This document shows, one piece after another, positions 14,592 through 23,167 of a stretch of 64,000 bases of DNA. The stretch's first letter is position 1. The number at the start of each line of letters is the position of its first letter. The notes below the pieces were generated by a model. The model was not told the DNA's origin and did no database searches. It saw only the letters and a program-made list of their open reading frames with translations. Source of the DNA: Azospira oryzae (GTDB lineage Bacteria > Pseudomonadota > Gammaproteobacteria > Burkholderiales > Rhodocyclaceae); contig NZ_SHKM01000002.1 of NCBI RefSeq assembly GCF_004217225.1, forward strand, positions 501,307-565,306, in the 5' to 3' direction. Made by a program: the position numbers and the translations under genes.

Positions 14592-16939
14592 AAATTCTGA
14601 AGGTGATTCACGGTTATCCGATGCGCTACAACGCCGGCTCCGAAGTCTATAGCCAGACTTTGTGTCAGGGGCTGGCTGATCGACATGAGGTCCATGTCTT
14701 TACCCGCGAAGAGGATTCCTTCGCGCCGGACTACCGCCTTCGCAAAGAGGGAGATCCTGATGACGCAAGGATCACCTTGCATCTGGTGAATAACCCGAGA
14801 CTCAAAGACAGATACCGGGCAGAAGGGGTCGATCAGCGTTTCGCCGAGGTACTGACCGAGGTACAGCCAGATGTTGTGCATGTCGGGCACCTAAATCATC
14901 TCTCGACATCACTGATCAAGGAGGCGGCCAATCGCGGGATACCGATTGTCTACACGCTTCACGACTATTGGGTCATGTGTCCGCGCGGCCAGTTCATGCA
15001 AACCCTCCCCGAAGATCCTGACAATCTTTGGGCGGCATGTGATGGGCAGGAAGATCGCAAGTGTGCCGAGCGTTGTTATGCGCGTTACTTCAGCGGTGCC
15101 GCCGATGAATATGAAGCGGATGTGACTTACTGGCAAGACTGGGTGAAGCGCCGCATGGCACACATGCGTGAGATGGCCGAACTGGTGGATGTGTTCATTG
15201 CCCCGGCGCGTTACCTTTTGGAGCGCTATCACCATGACTTCGGCCTGCCCGAGCGCAAACTTATCTATCTGGACTACGGTTTCGACAGAAGGCGTTCCGC
15301 CAACCGCATCAGGGTTCAGGAACCGGAATTCACGTTTGGGTACATTGGCACCCACATACCGGCCAAGGGAATTCATGACCTGATCCGTGCCTTTGGGCAG
15401 CTCACCGGCAAAGCCCGGCTCAGGATCTGGGGGCGCCCGCGTGGTCAGGAAACGGCCGCGCTGAAAGACATCGCCGCAAGCCTGCCAGCCGAGATCGCAA
15501 ACAAGATCGAGTGGATGCCTGAATACAGGAATCAGGATATCGTTCGCGATGTTTTTGATCGCGTGGATGCGATTGTTGTGCCATCGGTATGGGTGGAGAA
15601 CTCGCCGCTGGTCATCCATGAGGCTCAGCAGGCTCGCGTACCGGTGATCACCGCCAATACCGGCGGGATGGCCGAGTATGTCCACCACGAGGTTAATGGG
15701 CTCTTGTTCGAGCATCGCTCATTCGCTGCACTGGCGGAGCAGATGCAGCGTTTTGTCGATGCTCCTGAACTGGCGGCAAAACTCGGGAGTCGTGGCTATG
15801 TTTTCAGCCAGGATGGTGACATTCCCGATATCGATACCCACGTGCAGGATATCGAAGCCTTGTATCACCGAGTCCTTCGTCGGCGAGACAGAACCAAGCT
15901 TTCGCATGCGCAAGCACCCTGGCGCATTACCTTTGATACCAACCCGGATACCTGCAACCTCAAGTGCGTGATGTGCGAAGAGCATTCGCCGCACAGCAAG
16001 TTGCAACCTCTGCGCAAGCTCGATGGGCGCCGTCATCGTCGCATGCCATTCGAGATGCTGAAGCGTGTCGTCGAGGAAATGGCTGGTAAAGGGCTGAGTG
16101 AAATCATCCCTTCAACCATGGGTGAGCCTTTGCTCTATGAGCATTTCGAGGACATCCTGGCTTTGTGTGCGAAGCACGACGTCAAACTGAATCTGACGAC
16201 CAACGGGACCTTCCCTAAGTACGGGGTTGGCGACTGGGCCGCACGCATTGTGCCGGTCACCTCCGATGTGAAGATCTCCTGGAACGCCGCCTGCAAGACC
16301 ACTCATGAATCGATCATGTTGGGCTCGAAATGGGAAGAATCGCTGCACAACTTGCGTGAGTTCATTGCAGTGCGTGATGCGCATGCAGCGAATGGCGGCA
16401 ACCGTTGCCGCGTGACGCTCCAGCTGACCTTTCTAGAATCCAACATCGATGAGTTGGCCGATATCGTGCGACTCGGTATCGAACTCGGCGTGGATCGGAT
16501 AAAGGGCCACCATCTCTGGGCGCATTTTCCTGAAATCGAAGCCTTGTCGATGCGCCGCAATGCTGACGCGATCCGGCGCTGGAATGTCGCCGTCGAGCAG
16601 GCTCGAAAGATCGCGCTGGACCAGTCCCTCGCGAATGGGCGCGCGATTCTGCTGGAGAACATCTTTCCGCTAGACGAAGGATCGAACCAGGAACTCGCGC
16701 CTGATGGCCTGTGCCCATTCCTGGGGCAAGAGGCATGGATCAGTGCTCAAGGGCGATTCAATCCATGCTGTGCGCCGGACGCACAGCGCAGGACTTTGGG
16801 AGAGTTCGGCAAACTGCTCGACACATCCTTGCTCGATATCTGGCAGGGCGACGCTTACCGCGCGCTGGTTGCCAGTTATAGAAATCGATCTTTGTGTGCC
16901 TCCTGCAATATGAGAAAGCCCGCCGGGGAGGCTCTATGA
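14588..16939 (+). CDS. Fusion of GT4-type glycosyltransferase and radical SAM/SPASM enzyme
   Basis: The 783-residue protein has two modules. Residues 1 to about 440 are a GT-B glycosyltransferase of the GT4/group 1 type: HGYP...GSEVY near the N-terminus and the donor-site segment VPSVWVENSPLVIHEA...GGMAEYV. Residues about 445-783 are a radical SAM domain with the cluster motif CNLKCVMC (Cys456, Cys460, Cys463), a MGEPLLY SAM-binding motif, and a C-terminal Cys-rich SPASM-like region (CPF, NPCC, CASC) for an extra Fe-S cluster. SPASM enzymes often modify peptides or sugars. The gene is ATGA-coupled to both neighbours, with GGAGG before its ATG. The fusion suggests that one substrate is first glycosylated and then radically modified, or the reverse. 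I know of no characterised example. Confidence 0.88.
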   Translation: MKILKVIHGYPMRYNAGSEVYSQTLCQGLADRHEVHVFTREEDSFAPDYRLRKEGDPDDARITLHLVNNPRLKDRYRAEGVDQRFAEVLTEVQPDVVHVGHLNHLSTSLIKEAANRGIPIVYTLHDYWVMCPRGQFMQTLPEDPDNLWAACDGQEDRKCAERCYARYFSGAADEYEADVTYWQDWVKRRMAHMREMAELVDVFIAPARYLLERYHHDFGLPERKLIYLDYGFDRRRSANRIRVQEPEFTFGYIGTHIPAKGIHDLIRAFGQLTGKARLRIWGRPRGQETAALKDIAASLPAEIANKIEWMPEYRNQDIVRDVFDRVDAIVVPSVWVENSPLVIHEAQQARVPVITANTGGMAEYVHHEVNGLLFEHRSFAALAEQMQRFVDAPELAAKLGSRGYVFSQDGDIPDIDTHVQDIEALYHRVLRRRDRTKLSHAQAPWRITFDTNPDTCNLKCVMCEEHSPHSKLQPLRKLDGRRHRRMPFEMLKRVVEEMAGKGLSEIIPSTMGEPLLYEHFEDILALCAKHDVKLNLTTNGTFPKYGVGDWAARIVPVTSDVKISWNAACKTTHESIMLGSKWEESLHNLREFIAVRDAHAANGGNRCRVTLQLTFLESNIDELADIVRLGIELGVDRIKGHHLWAHFPEIEALSMRRNADAIRRWNVAVEQARKIALDQSLANGRAILLENIFPLDEGSNQELAPDGLCPFLGQEAWISAQGRFNPCCAPDAQRRTLGEFGKLLDTSLLDIWQGDAYRALVASYRNRSLCASCNMRKPAGEAL

Positions 16940-18606
16940 ACTGGCGTGATCTGAACGTGTCTGCATGCGGGAAGTACCATGAGCGCGATGGTCAGCCCGC
17001 GTATTCCGGACGTTTCGACGAAGTGCTCAAGTTCCATGTTCCAGGCCTCGCGCCTGTAAAGTGCGGCGATGAGGCCTGGCATGTTGGACCGGATGGCAAT
17101 GCAGCGTATTCCCGCCGTTTCATTCGCACGTTTGGTTTCTATGAAGGTTTCGCTACGGTACAGGCCCAGGATGGCTGGCACCACATTCATCCAGACGGAA
17201 GCGATGCCTATCCTGAGCGGTATGACTGGTGCGGAAACTTTCAGGGCGAACGCTGTACGGTGCGATTGCAAGATGGTCGCTATCGACATGTGCGTTCGGA
17301 TGGCTCATTCGCGTATCCGGAAACGTGGCGCTATGTCGGAGACTACAAGGACGGATTCTGTGTCATCCAGAATGACGCAGGTCTATGCACGCATCTGGAT
17401 CTGAACGGTAAGCCGTTGCATGGCAACTGGTTCACTGATCTAGACGTTTTTCACAAAGGATTCGCACGCGCGCGTGATGGCGACGGCTGGATGCACGTTG
17501 ATCTACGTGGAGCGCCTGCCTATGCACAACGATTTGCGGCGGTTGAACCGTTCTACAACGGTCAGGCAAGAGTGGAGCGATTTGATGGCGGCCTAGAGGT
17601 CATCAACGAGCTAGGGCAACACCTAGTCGAACTTCGTCCTGCCAGACAGTCTGAATTTGCGGCGCTTTCAGGCGATATGGTTGGTTACTGGCGCACTGAA
17701 ACGATAGCGGCAGCGGTACGTCTGGGCGTAATCGAGGCCTTGCCTTGCACACCTGGCGCACTAGCCGAAAAGTGCGGGCTCTCCAGCGATGGAGCCATGC
17801 GACTGCTGCGGGCCCTGGGAGAACTCAGACTTGTTGAACGTAATGCTGAAAACTGGAGATTGAGCGTTCGTGGTGACTTCCTGCTGGAGGGCCATCCATT
17901 GACTCTGGCGGACGCGGCTCTCGAATACTCAGGAGCTCTTGGCGACTTGTGGTCGTCCTTGTCAGAGGCGCTTAAGGCGCATGGAGATTGGCGCGCACCG
18001 GATATTTTTGGAGAGGTCGCCAGAGATCCTGCACGTCTGCAGGAGCATCACCGAATGTTGCGCAGTTATGCACGCCATGATTACGCATTGATTCCGGATG
18101 CACTCCGCTTGCAAGGCCATGAGCGTGTGGTGGATGCTGGTGGTGGGTTCGGAACGCTTGCGATGAACATCCTGAGTACGTATCCCGATGCTCGCATGAC
18201 CGTGCTCGATAAGCCTGAAGTGGTTGAGCAGGCCCGCAACAGCCTTGGTGTGGTGCCAGGCTTGAACTGGTTGCCTGGTGATCTCTTTGAGCCCTGGAGT
18301 ATCCGGGCTGATGTTGTAATTCTGGCCAGAGTGCTGCATGACTGGGATGACGGTGACGCATTCAAGATCCTGGCTCAGGCTCGCGCTGTCCTCTCGCCGG
18401 GAGGGCAACTTTTCATCATCGAAATGCTGATGGAAAAGCACGGTGTATCGGGCGCTTTGTGTGACTTGCATTTGCTGATGGCTACTGGAGGACGGGAGCG
18501 CTCGAAGAAGGCCTTTGAACGGTTGCTCGCTGAAGCAGGGTTCAGTCTGATTGATGTTCGTCAAGTAGCGGCGCTTCCTGCAGTGTTGTGTGCGGAGGCG
18601 ATATGA
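16936..18606 (+). CDS. WG-repeat domain fused to O-methyltransferase
   Basis: The 556-residue protein has an N-terminal half (about residues 10-235) of roughly 25-30-residue repeats with the pattern G..Y...GR(F)..V..F..G.A.V...DG.WHVHPDG.AY, typical of WG-type beta repeats. The C-terminal half (about 245-556) is a class I methyltransferase of the plant-COMT/antibiotic O-methyltransferase type: a winged-helix dimerisation segment (LAEKCGLSSDGAMRLLRAL), a SAM motif VVDAGGGFGTL (about 397-407) and LARVLHDWDD with the likely catalytic His468. It is ATGA-coupled to both neighbours. WG repeats usually bind ligands or proteins, so they may recruit the substrate. The fusion is unusual. Confidence 0.85.
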   Translation: MNWRDLNVSACGKYHERDGQPAYSGRFDEVLKFHVPGLAPVKCGDEAWHVGPDGNAAYSRRFIRTFGFYEGFATVQAQDGWHHIHPDGSDAYPERYDWCGNFQGERCTVRLQDGRYRHVRSDGSFAYPETWRYVGDYKDGFCVIQNDAGLCTHLDLNGKPLHGNWFTDLDVFHKGFARARDGDGWMHVDLRGAPAYAQRFAAVEPFYNGQARVERFDGGLEVINELGQHLVELRPARQSEFAALSGDMVGYWRTETIAAAVRLGVIEALPCTPGALAEKCGLSSDGAMRLLRALGELRLVERNAENWRLSVRGDFLLEGHPLTLADAALEYSGALGDLWSSLSEALKAHGDWRAPDIFGEVARDPARLQEHHRMLRSYARHDYALIPDALRLQGHERVVDAGGGFGTLAMNILSTYPDARMTVLDKPEVVEQARNSLGVVPGLNWLPGDLFEPWSIRADVVILARVLHDWDDGDAFKILAQARAVLSPGGQLFIIEMLMEKHGVSGALCDLHLLMATGGRERSKKAFERLLAEAGFSLIDVRQVAALPAVLCAEAI

Positions 18607-19301
18607 CTAAGGCGCACGGTTGGGAAATCCCCGCGTCACTCCTGAGTAATCTTGAGCAGAGCCCTGTCGATCAGCCTGTCGCCTTGCTCCTGAGGCACTC
18701 CGTGCGAGACGAACTTCCTCCGGGTGAAGCCGGTAATCAAGTGCCGATAACCGACGCGGGCAAGGACATTGCGCTCAAACTGGGCCAGAAGCTTGGTGCT
18801 CGCCTGAGATCACTGCATAGCAGCCCGTTGCCCCGCTGCATTCAAACGGCCGAAGCCTTGCGGTTCGGTTCGGGTGTTGATGCCCGTATTGCCAAGAGCC
18901 GGCTACTGGGTGACCCCGGTGTGTATGTGCTGGATGGCAGTTTGGCGTGGAGAAACTGGGAGACGCTTGGACATGAAGAGGTCATGCGGCATCTTGTTGC
19001 AGGCAAAGATGCTTTGCCAGGGATGGCACAGCCTGATGAAGCGGCCCGGTTTCTGGTGCAGAGCATGTTGTCGTCGGCTGATGGCGAACTAGGCATCCAT
19101 GTTTTTGTGACACATGACGTATTGGTGACAACGACGGTCGCGAGGCTACAGGGGGTTCAACATGAGCCCGCAGACTGGCCGCTGTTCCTCGAAGGAGCTC
19201 TGTTCTGGCGTAGCAAACTCGGCGTACATGTTGTGTATCGAGACAGCGCCCACTTGGTTGCGCCTTCTATCCTTGTGCCATCTAGCGAGCTACATCGCTA
19301 A
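18603..19301 (+). CDS. Histidine phosphatase superfamily protein
   Basis: From the ATG at 18603 (GGAGG upstream, ATGA overlap with the methyltransferase stop) the protein has 232 residues. It shows the phosphoglycerate-mutase-like core: LLLRHSVRDE (Arg31, catalytic His32; the usual RHG is RHS here), SPLPRCIQTA with the second Arg, and VTHDVL (His171). It is the last gene of the operon. A phosphatase would remove a phosphate from a sugar phosphate or a modified intermediate. Substrate unknown. There is no signal peptide, so it should act in the cytoplasm with the other enzymes. Confidence 0.82.
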   Translation: MTKAHGWEIPASLLSNLEQSPVDQPVALLLRHSVRDELPPGEAGNQVPITDAGKDIALKLGQKLGARLRSLHSSPLPRCIQTAEALRFGSGVDARIAKSRLLGDPGVYVLDGSLAWRNWETLGHEEVMRHLVAGKDALPGMAQPDEAARFLVQSMLSSADGELGIHVFVTHDVLVTTTVARLQGVQHEPADWPLFLEGALFWRSKLGVHVVYRDSAHLVAPSILVPSSELHR

Positions 19302-19750
19302 ATCACACACCGGCCTTCGTAGACTTACCCGAGGGCTGCTTTACTCTCGATAGCGACCGATGCCGCGAGGTCCATCGAACGTTTGCAATGGCCAAAAAGC
19401 AGTCATTCAGTCGTCAATAGAGTTTCGTTCAAATATAAGCAGTTCACGCAAAAGCACCCAATACTAGAATCAGCAAATAAGCACCCTGCCCGTCAATCCC
19501 CGTACGCCGTTCCCTGCTTTCCCCAGGCTGTTACTTTCCCTAGACTCTACCCATCTTTAAGTCTCTCCTCCTCTTCCAGGTCGAGGGCTTGAAAGTCACA
19601 AAAGGGAACCGATATTCCCACCCCGAAAGGCTGCCGCCCTGGCGGTCTTTTCCGGCGTTTTAGCGCGTCAGCGCTGCTTCGGCTCAACCCGCCCCGCTTT
19701 TTCAATACTTCTGCCGGCAATGCCGCTGCGGCGCTGCACGGCCGGCCATC
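19302..19750. other. Gene-free junction between accessory and core DNA
   Basis: About 450 bases. The first 200 keep the lower GC content of the operon, and the sequence becomes GC-rich after about 19600. A small hairpin with a T run (CCGCC-CT-GGCGG-TCTTTT, around 19632-19652) could terminate transcription. No tRNA or recognisable att repeat was found; the right boundary of the foreign DNA probably lies here. Confidence 0.5.
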
Positions 19751-20875
19751 ATGCCCATGCAATCAGTGATCGAGGGTGGAAGTACGGCGAGCCCGGCTTC
19801 CGACAAGCGTTATTTCATTACCGGCCTGCGGGCCGTGGCAGCGGTGATCATCGCCTGGCATCACTTCGCCCTGTATCCGCCGCTGAAGGAATGGGCCGCG
19901 CCCCTGCTGGGCCACCTGCTGGACTGGCTGGCGGATCACGCCCGGGCCACCCAGGTGTTCTTCGTCGTGGGGGGCTATGTGATGGCCCTCAGCATGAGCG
20001 GGCGCGACTGGCGCCTGCCTGCCCTGGGGCGCTACGTGGTGCAGCGTTATTGCCGCCTGGGGCTGCCTTACCTGGCGGCCATGATCCTGGTGTGCCTGGC
20101 CTACGCCTATGGGCGGGAATGGCTGCCGGAGGAAATCACCGGGTCCCCCGTGAGCCTGCCCCAGGTGCTGGCCCACCTCTTCTTCCTCCAGGGCTTGCTG
20201 GGCTATGAGCAGCTGTCGGCGGGCTTCTGGTTCGTCTGCATCAACTTTCAGCTGGCCCTGGTGTACGCCGGCAGCCTGTGGCTGCGCGACAGTCTGGGCC
20301 GGGGCCGTATCAACATGCCCCTGCTGCTGGGCTGGCCGGCGGCGGCCTTTGCCCTCTTCCACTTCAATCTGGATGGGGCCCTGGACGGCTGGTGGCTGTA
20401 TTTCTTCCCCTACTTCTTCATGGGCATCGTCATTCACCATGCCGTGCGCCAGGCCCGTTCGCCCCTGCAGTTCTGGCTCTACGCCCTGCTGTTGCTGGCG
20501 GCCATGGGTTTTGAATGGCGCTGGCGCCTGCTCAGCGCCCTGCTGGTGGGCCTGCTGCTATGGCACGCGGAATGGCGCGGCTGGGGCTCCCGCTGGCCGC
20601 AGCACAAGGCGATGCTGGAGCTGGGACGGATTTCCTACAGCCTGTTCCTGGTGCATTTCCCGGTGCTGGTGTTTGTCGGCGCCCTGTGGACCCGGCTGGA
20701 ACTCTATTCGCCGGAGCAGGCGGCCCTGGGCCTGTTGCTGTCCTTTGTCTGCAGTGTGCTGCTGGCGCAGCTGTTCCACCGCTGGGTCGAACAGCCGGCG
20801 GCGGCCCTGGGGCGCCGCCTGACCCAGGGTTCCACTTCTCCGGCCGGCTACGTGCCGGCTTGGAAGGGGGCCTGA
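19751..20875 (+). CDS. Acyltransferase family 3 membrane protein (OafA/YrhL type)
   Basis: A 374-residue integral membrane protein with about ten hydrophobic segments. The N-terminal family motif is seen as FITGLRAVAAVIIAWHHFA (catalytic-type Arg and His, residues about 22-41), and RISYSLFLVHFPVLV lies near residue 300. Such proteins transfer acyl groups, often acetyl, to exported glycans or lipids. It is the first core-like GC-rich gene after the accessory region. It might modify the product of the upstream operon, but the change of base composition and the 450-bp gap argue against common ancestry. The start may be Met1 (19751) or Met3 (19757). Confidence 0.85.
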   Translation: MPMQSVIEGGSTASPASDKRYFITGLRAVAAVIIAWHHFALYPPLKEWAAPLLGHLLDWLADHARATQVFFVVGGYVMALSMSGRDWRLPALGRYVVQRYCRLGLPYLAAMILVCLAYAYGREWLPEEITGSPVSLPQVLAHLFFLQGLLGYEQLSAGFWFVCINFQLALVYAGSLWLRDSLGRGRINMPLLLGWPAAAFALFHFNLDGALDGWWLYFFPYFFMGIVIHHAVRQARSPLQFWLYALLLLAAMGFEWRWRLLSALLVGLLLWHAEWRGWGSRWPQHKAMLELGRISYSLFLVHFPVLVFVGALWTRLELYSPEQAALGLLLSFVCSVLLAQLFHRWVEQPAAALGRRLTQGSTSPAGYVPAWKGA

Positions 20876-20934
20876 TCGGTGGCGGTTCAGACTTGGGCGG
20901 GTTGCTTGCCGATCCGCCAGCAAAGCCGTAATGA

Positions 20935-20969
20935 AAAACGCCCGGCACAGCCGGGCGTTTTATTTTTTT
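20935..20969. terminator. Bidirectional terminator between acyltransferase and tpx
   Basis: AAAACGCCCGGC (20935-20946) pairs with GCCGGGCGTTTT (20950-20961) over a 3-nt loop, and T/A runs flank both sides. It serves the convergent genes on either side. Confidence 0.9.
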
Positions 20970-20978
20970 CAGGCAGCC

Positions 20979-21482
20979 TTACTTGAGTACCGCCAGGGCT
21001 GCGTCGTAATTCGGCTCGTTCTTGATCTCGCCGACCAGTTCGCTGTGCAGGACCTTGTTGTCGGCATCCAACACCACCACGGCCCGGGCGCAGAGACCCT
21101 CGAGGGGGCCGTTTTCCACCGCCACACCGTAGTTCTGCAGAAATTCGGGATTGCGGAAGGTGGACACGGTGCGCACCGCTTCCAGACCTTCGGCGCCGCA
21201 GAAGCGGGCCTGGGCAAAAGGCAGGTCGGCGGAAATGCACAGGACCACGGTGTTGGCCAGGGAACCGGCAGCCTGGTTGAAGCGGCGCACGGAGGTGGCG
21301 CAGGTGGGCGTATCGATGCTGGGGAAAATGTTCAGCACTTTGCGCACCGGGCCCAGGCCGGCCAGGGTCACTTCGCCCAGGTCTTTGCCGGTCAGGGTGA
21401 AAGCGGGGCCGGTACTGCCGGCGGCAGGCAGTTGGCCGGCCACTTGAATGGGGTTGCCGCCCAGGGTAACGGTCTGGCTCAT
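20979..21482 (-). CDS. tpx: Thiol peroxidase (2-Cys peroxiredoxin)
   Basis: A 167-residue peroxiredoxin whose peroxidatic Cys61 ([13 protein letters not shown]) and resolving Cys95 (ARFCGAEGL) fall at the same positions as in E. coli Tpx. It reduces hydrogen peroxide and organic hydroperoxides with electrons from thioredoxin. The ATG at 21482 is chosen because GAGGAAA lies at the correct distance; the longer frame from 21551 adds an unconserved 23-residue start. It is part of an oxidative-stress neighbourhood with oxyR and dps. A DnaA-box-rich module lies about 80 bp upstream. Confidence 0.95.
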   Translation of the reverse strand: MSQTVTLGGNPIQVAGQLPAAGSTGPAFTLTGKDLGEVTLAGLGPVRKVLNIFPSIDTPTCATSVRRFNQAAGSLANTVVLCISADLPFAQARFCGAEGLEAVRTVSTFRNPEFLQNYGVAVENGPLEGLCARAVVVLDADNKVLHSELVGEIKNEPNYDAALAVLK

Positions 21483-21558
21483 GGAATTTCCTCGCTGATG
21501 GATGGGGTTGAGGTTGTCAGAGTAGCAACGATGGCGGCGGTTCCCCAACACCTGTTAA

Positions 21559-21794
21559 CAGCCTGTGCATAACTTGGGTATGGATCGGGTACCAGTTGTG
21601 CACAACTCCCTGTTTCGCAGGTTCGGCAAAAACCCTGCACAATTGCCTCACAGCGCTACACAGACGTTTTGCACAGGGATTTTTCTGGCTTAAGCAATTG
21701 TTGTATCTGGAGAAAAATTAGTTATCCACAGATTTGGGGCCAGGTTAACTGGTTTACGTCTTTGTATACATAAAAAACAGTGAACAACCCTTAG
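21559..21794. repeat. DnaA-box-rich module A (inverted partner of module B)
   Basis: This segment is homologous along its length, in inverted orientation, to 23351-23585. It contains DnaA-box matches TTATGCACA (complement of 21564-21572), TTGTGCACA (21596-21604) and TTATCCACA (21722-21730), plus a nearly identical stretch of about 70 bp around 21722-21794. It fills most of the 372-bp gap between tpx and the Cys-rich protein gene. Confidence 0.8.
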
Positions 21795-21803
21795 CTGGAG
21801 CCG

Positions 21804-21831
21804 AAAAAAAAATGCCCCCGGTGAAGGGGGC
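21804..21831 (-). terminator. Rho-independent terminator of the Cys-rich protein gene
   Basis: On the minus strand a GCCCCC/GGGGGC stem (21814-21819/21826-21831) is followed by a run of nine T (21804-21812). Confidence 0.85.
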
Positions 21832-21854
21832 GGCAAAAGAGAAGAAAAGAGACC

Positions 21855-22286
21855 TCAGTTCTGGGCAGGAGCGGGTGCCGGTGCAGCCGGTGCGGGAGCG
21901 GGCCGGTCGCCGTGGCGCTTGCCCCGGCTTTCGACAAAGCGCTTCTTCATGTCGTCGCAGCGCTTGGGATCTTCCTTGCAGCGCTGTTCGAACTGTTCCC
22001 GGGCTTTGGCACGCATTTCTTCCCGCGCCTTGTCACAGGCGGCCGGGTCTTGTTTACACTTCTGCCGCATTTCCTCCCGTTTTGCCTTGAGCTCTTCGCA
22101 GCGTTGGGGGTTATCCTTGCAGAAGGCGTCGTGGCGCTCCTTGAGCCGTTCGCAGGCCTTGGGGTTGGCGGCGCAGCGTTCCTGCATGGCGGGGCCCTTG
22201 GGGGCCGGCTGGGGGGCTTCCTGGGCCTGTACCGCAAAAGCGAAGCCGGCAAGGGCGAGGAAGGCGAGAACATGGCGTCCTGACAT
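21855..22286 (-). CDS. Secreted Cys-rich helical protein with four C-x2-[ND]-P-x2-C motifs
   Basis: From the ATG at 22286 (AGGAGA upstream) the protein has 143 residues. It has a signal peptide (cleavage after AVQA-QE, about residue 22), a strongly charged helical middle and a Pro/Ala-rich C-terminal tail. The middle contains four copies of C-x2-[N/D]-P-x2-C at residues 38-45, 56-63, 77-84 and 103-110, with no other Cys in the mature part. The pattern suggests four intrahelical disulfides or metal-binding clamps in the periplasm. Similar short Lys/Glu/Arg-rich periplasmic proteins occur in Rhodocyclales, but I know of no assigned function. It is enclosed, with rsuA, by the two DnaA-box modules. 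Confidence 0.75.
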   Translation of the reverse strand: MSGRHVLAFLALAGFAFAVQAQEAPQPAPKGPAMQERCAANPKACERLKERHDAFCKDNPQRCEELKAKREEMRQKCKQDPAACDKAREEMRAKAREQFEQRCKEDPKRCDDMKKRFVESRGKRHGDRPAPAPAAPAPAPAQN

Positions 22287-22430
22287 GGTGTTTCTCCTGG
22301 GTTCGGGGTTCATTGAATCGACGGGCCCAGTATAGGAAGGCCAGGGCGTCCCAGGTGTTTCACCCCGGCAAGGGGTTGTAAAAGTGTGTAAGCGGTCGCC
22401 GCGGCGGCCGGATTAGGAGAGAGCGTCACC

Positions 22431-23135
22431 ATGCAACTGGAAAAACTGCTGCACAGCCAGGGATTCGGCACCCGCAAGGAATGCCGGGCCCTGGTGCGTA
22501 ACGGCTGGCTGGAAATCGGCGGGGTGGTGGTGGAAGACCCCTTCCTGGAAGTGGATCCCGAGGGTTTTGAATTCACCGTGGACGACCAGCCCTGGCGTTA
22601 CCGGGAAAAGGCTTACCTGATGATCCACAAGCCGGGGGACTACGAGTGCTCCCACAAGCCCAAGCACCACCGCAGCATTTTCACCCTGCTGCCGGAGGAG
22701 CTGGTGAACCGGGACGTGCAATGCGTCGGCCGCCTCGATGAGGACACCACGGGCCTGCTGCTGATGACCGACGACGGCCAGTTCATCCACCAGATGAGTT
22801 CGCCCAAGCGCAAGGTGCCCAAGATTTATGAGATCACTGCCAAGCATCCCATCGACCAGGCCCAGATCGATCAGCTGCTGGCCGGGGTTCTCCTTCATGG
22901 CGAATACGAGCCGGTGGTTGCGGATAGCTGCGAGCTCGTCAGCGACACCGTACTGCGGTTGACCATCACCCAGGGTAAGTACCACCAGGTAAAGCGCATG
23001 CTGGGCGCTGTAGGCAACCGGGTGGAGGGTTTGAAGCGGGTGAGGATCGGCGCTTTGGATCTGCCCGCGGATCTGGCACCGGGCGAGTGGCGCTGGCTGG
23101 AAGCCGAGGATCTGGAAAAGCTGAAGCCGGCCTGA
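22431..23135 (+). CDS. rsuA: 16S rRNA pseudouridine516 synthase
   Basis: A 234-residue protein with an N-terminal S4 RNA-binding domain (about residues 1-58) and a pseudouridine synthase core with the catalytic GRLDEDTTGLLLMTDDG motif (Asp103 region) and the late GKYHQVKRMLGAVGN motif. The closest family is RsuA, which isomerises U516 of 16S rRNA; an RluB/E-type assignment is less likely because of the KYHQVKRM and LAPGEWR signatures. An upstream AGGAGAGA serves as ribosome binding site. A strong terminator follows. It is a single-gene unit. Confidence 0.88.
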   Translation: MQLEKLLHSQGFGTRKECRALVRNGWLEIGGVVVEDPFLEVDPEGFEFTVDDQPWRYREKAYLMIHKPGDYECSHKPKHHRSIFTLLPEELVNRDVQCVGRLDEDTTGLLLMTDDGQFIHQMSSPKRKVPKIYEITAKHPIDQAQIDQLLAGVLLHGEYEPVVADSCELVSDTVLRLTITQGKYHQVKRMLGAVGNRVEGLKRVRIGALDLPADLAPGEWRWLEAEDLEKLKPA

Positions 23136-23140
23136 GTGCA

Positions 23141-23167
23141 AAAGCCCCGCCAACGCGGGGCTTTTTC
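23141..23167 (+). terminator. Terminator after rsuA
   Basis: AAAGCCCCGC and GCGGGGCTTT form a stem over a CAAC loop, followed by T residues. Confidence 0.9.

Noticed and set aside
13140-19436. Possible direct repeat (GTCGCCAATAG and GTCGTCAATAG, each followed by TTTCGTT) on both sides of the orphan operon
   Set aside because: Only an 11-base match with one mismatch and unequal spacing; expected by chance in segments of this size.
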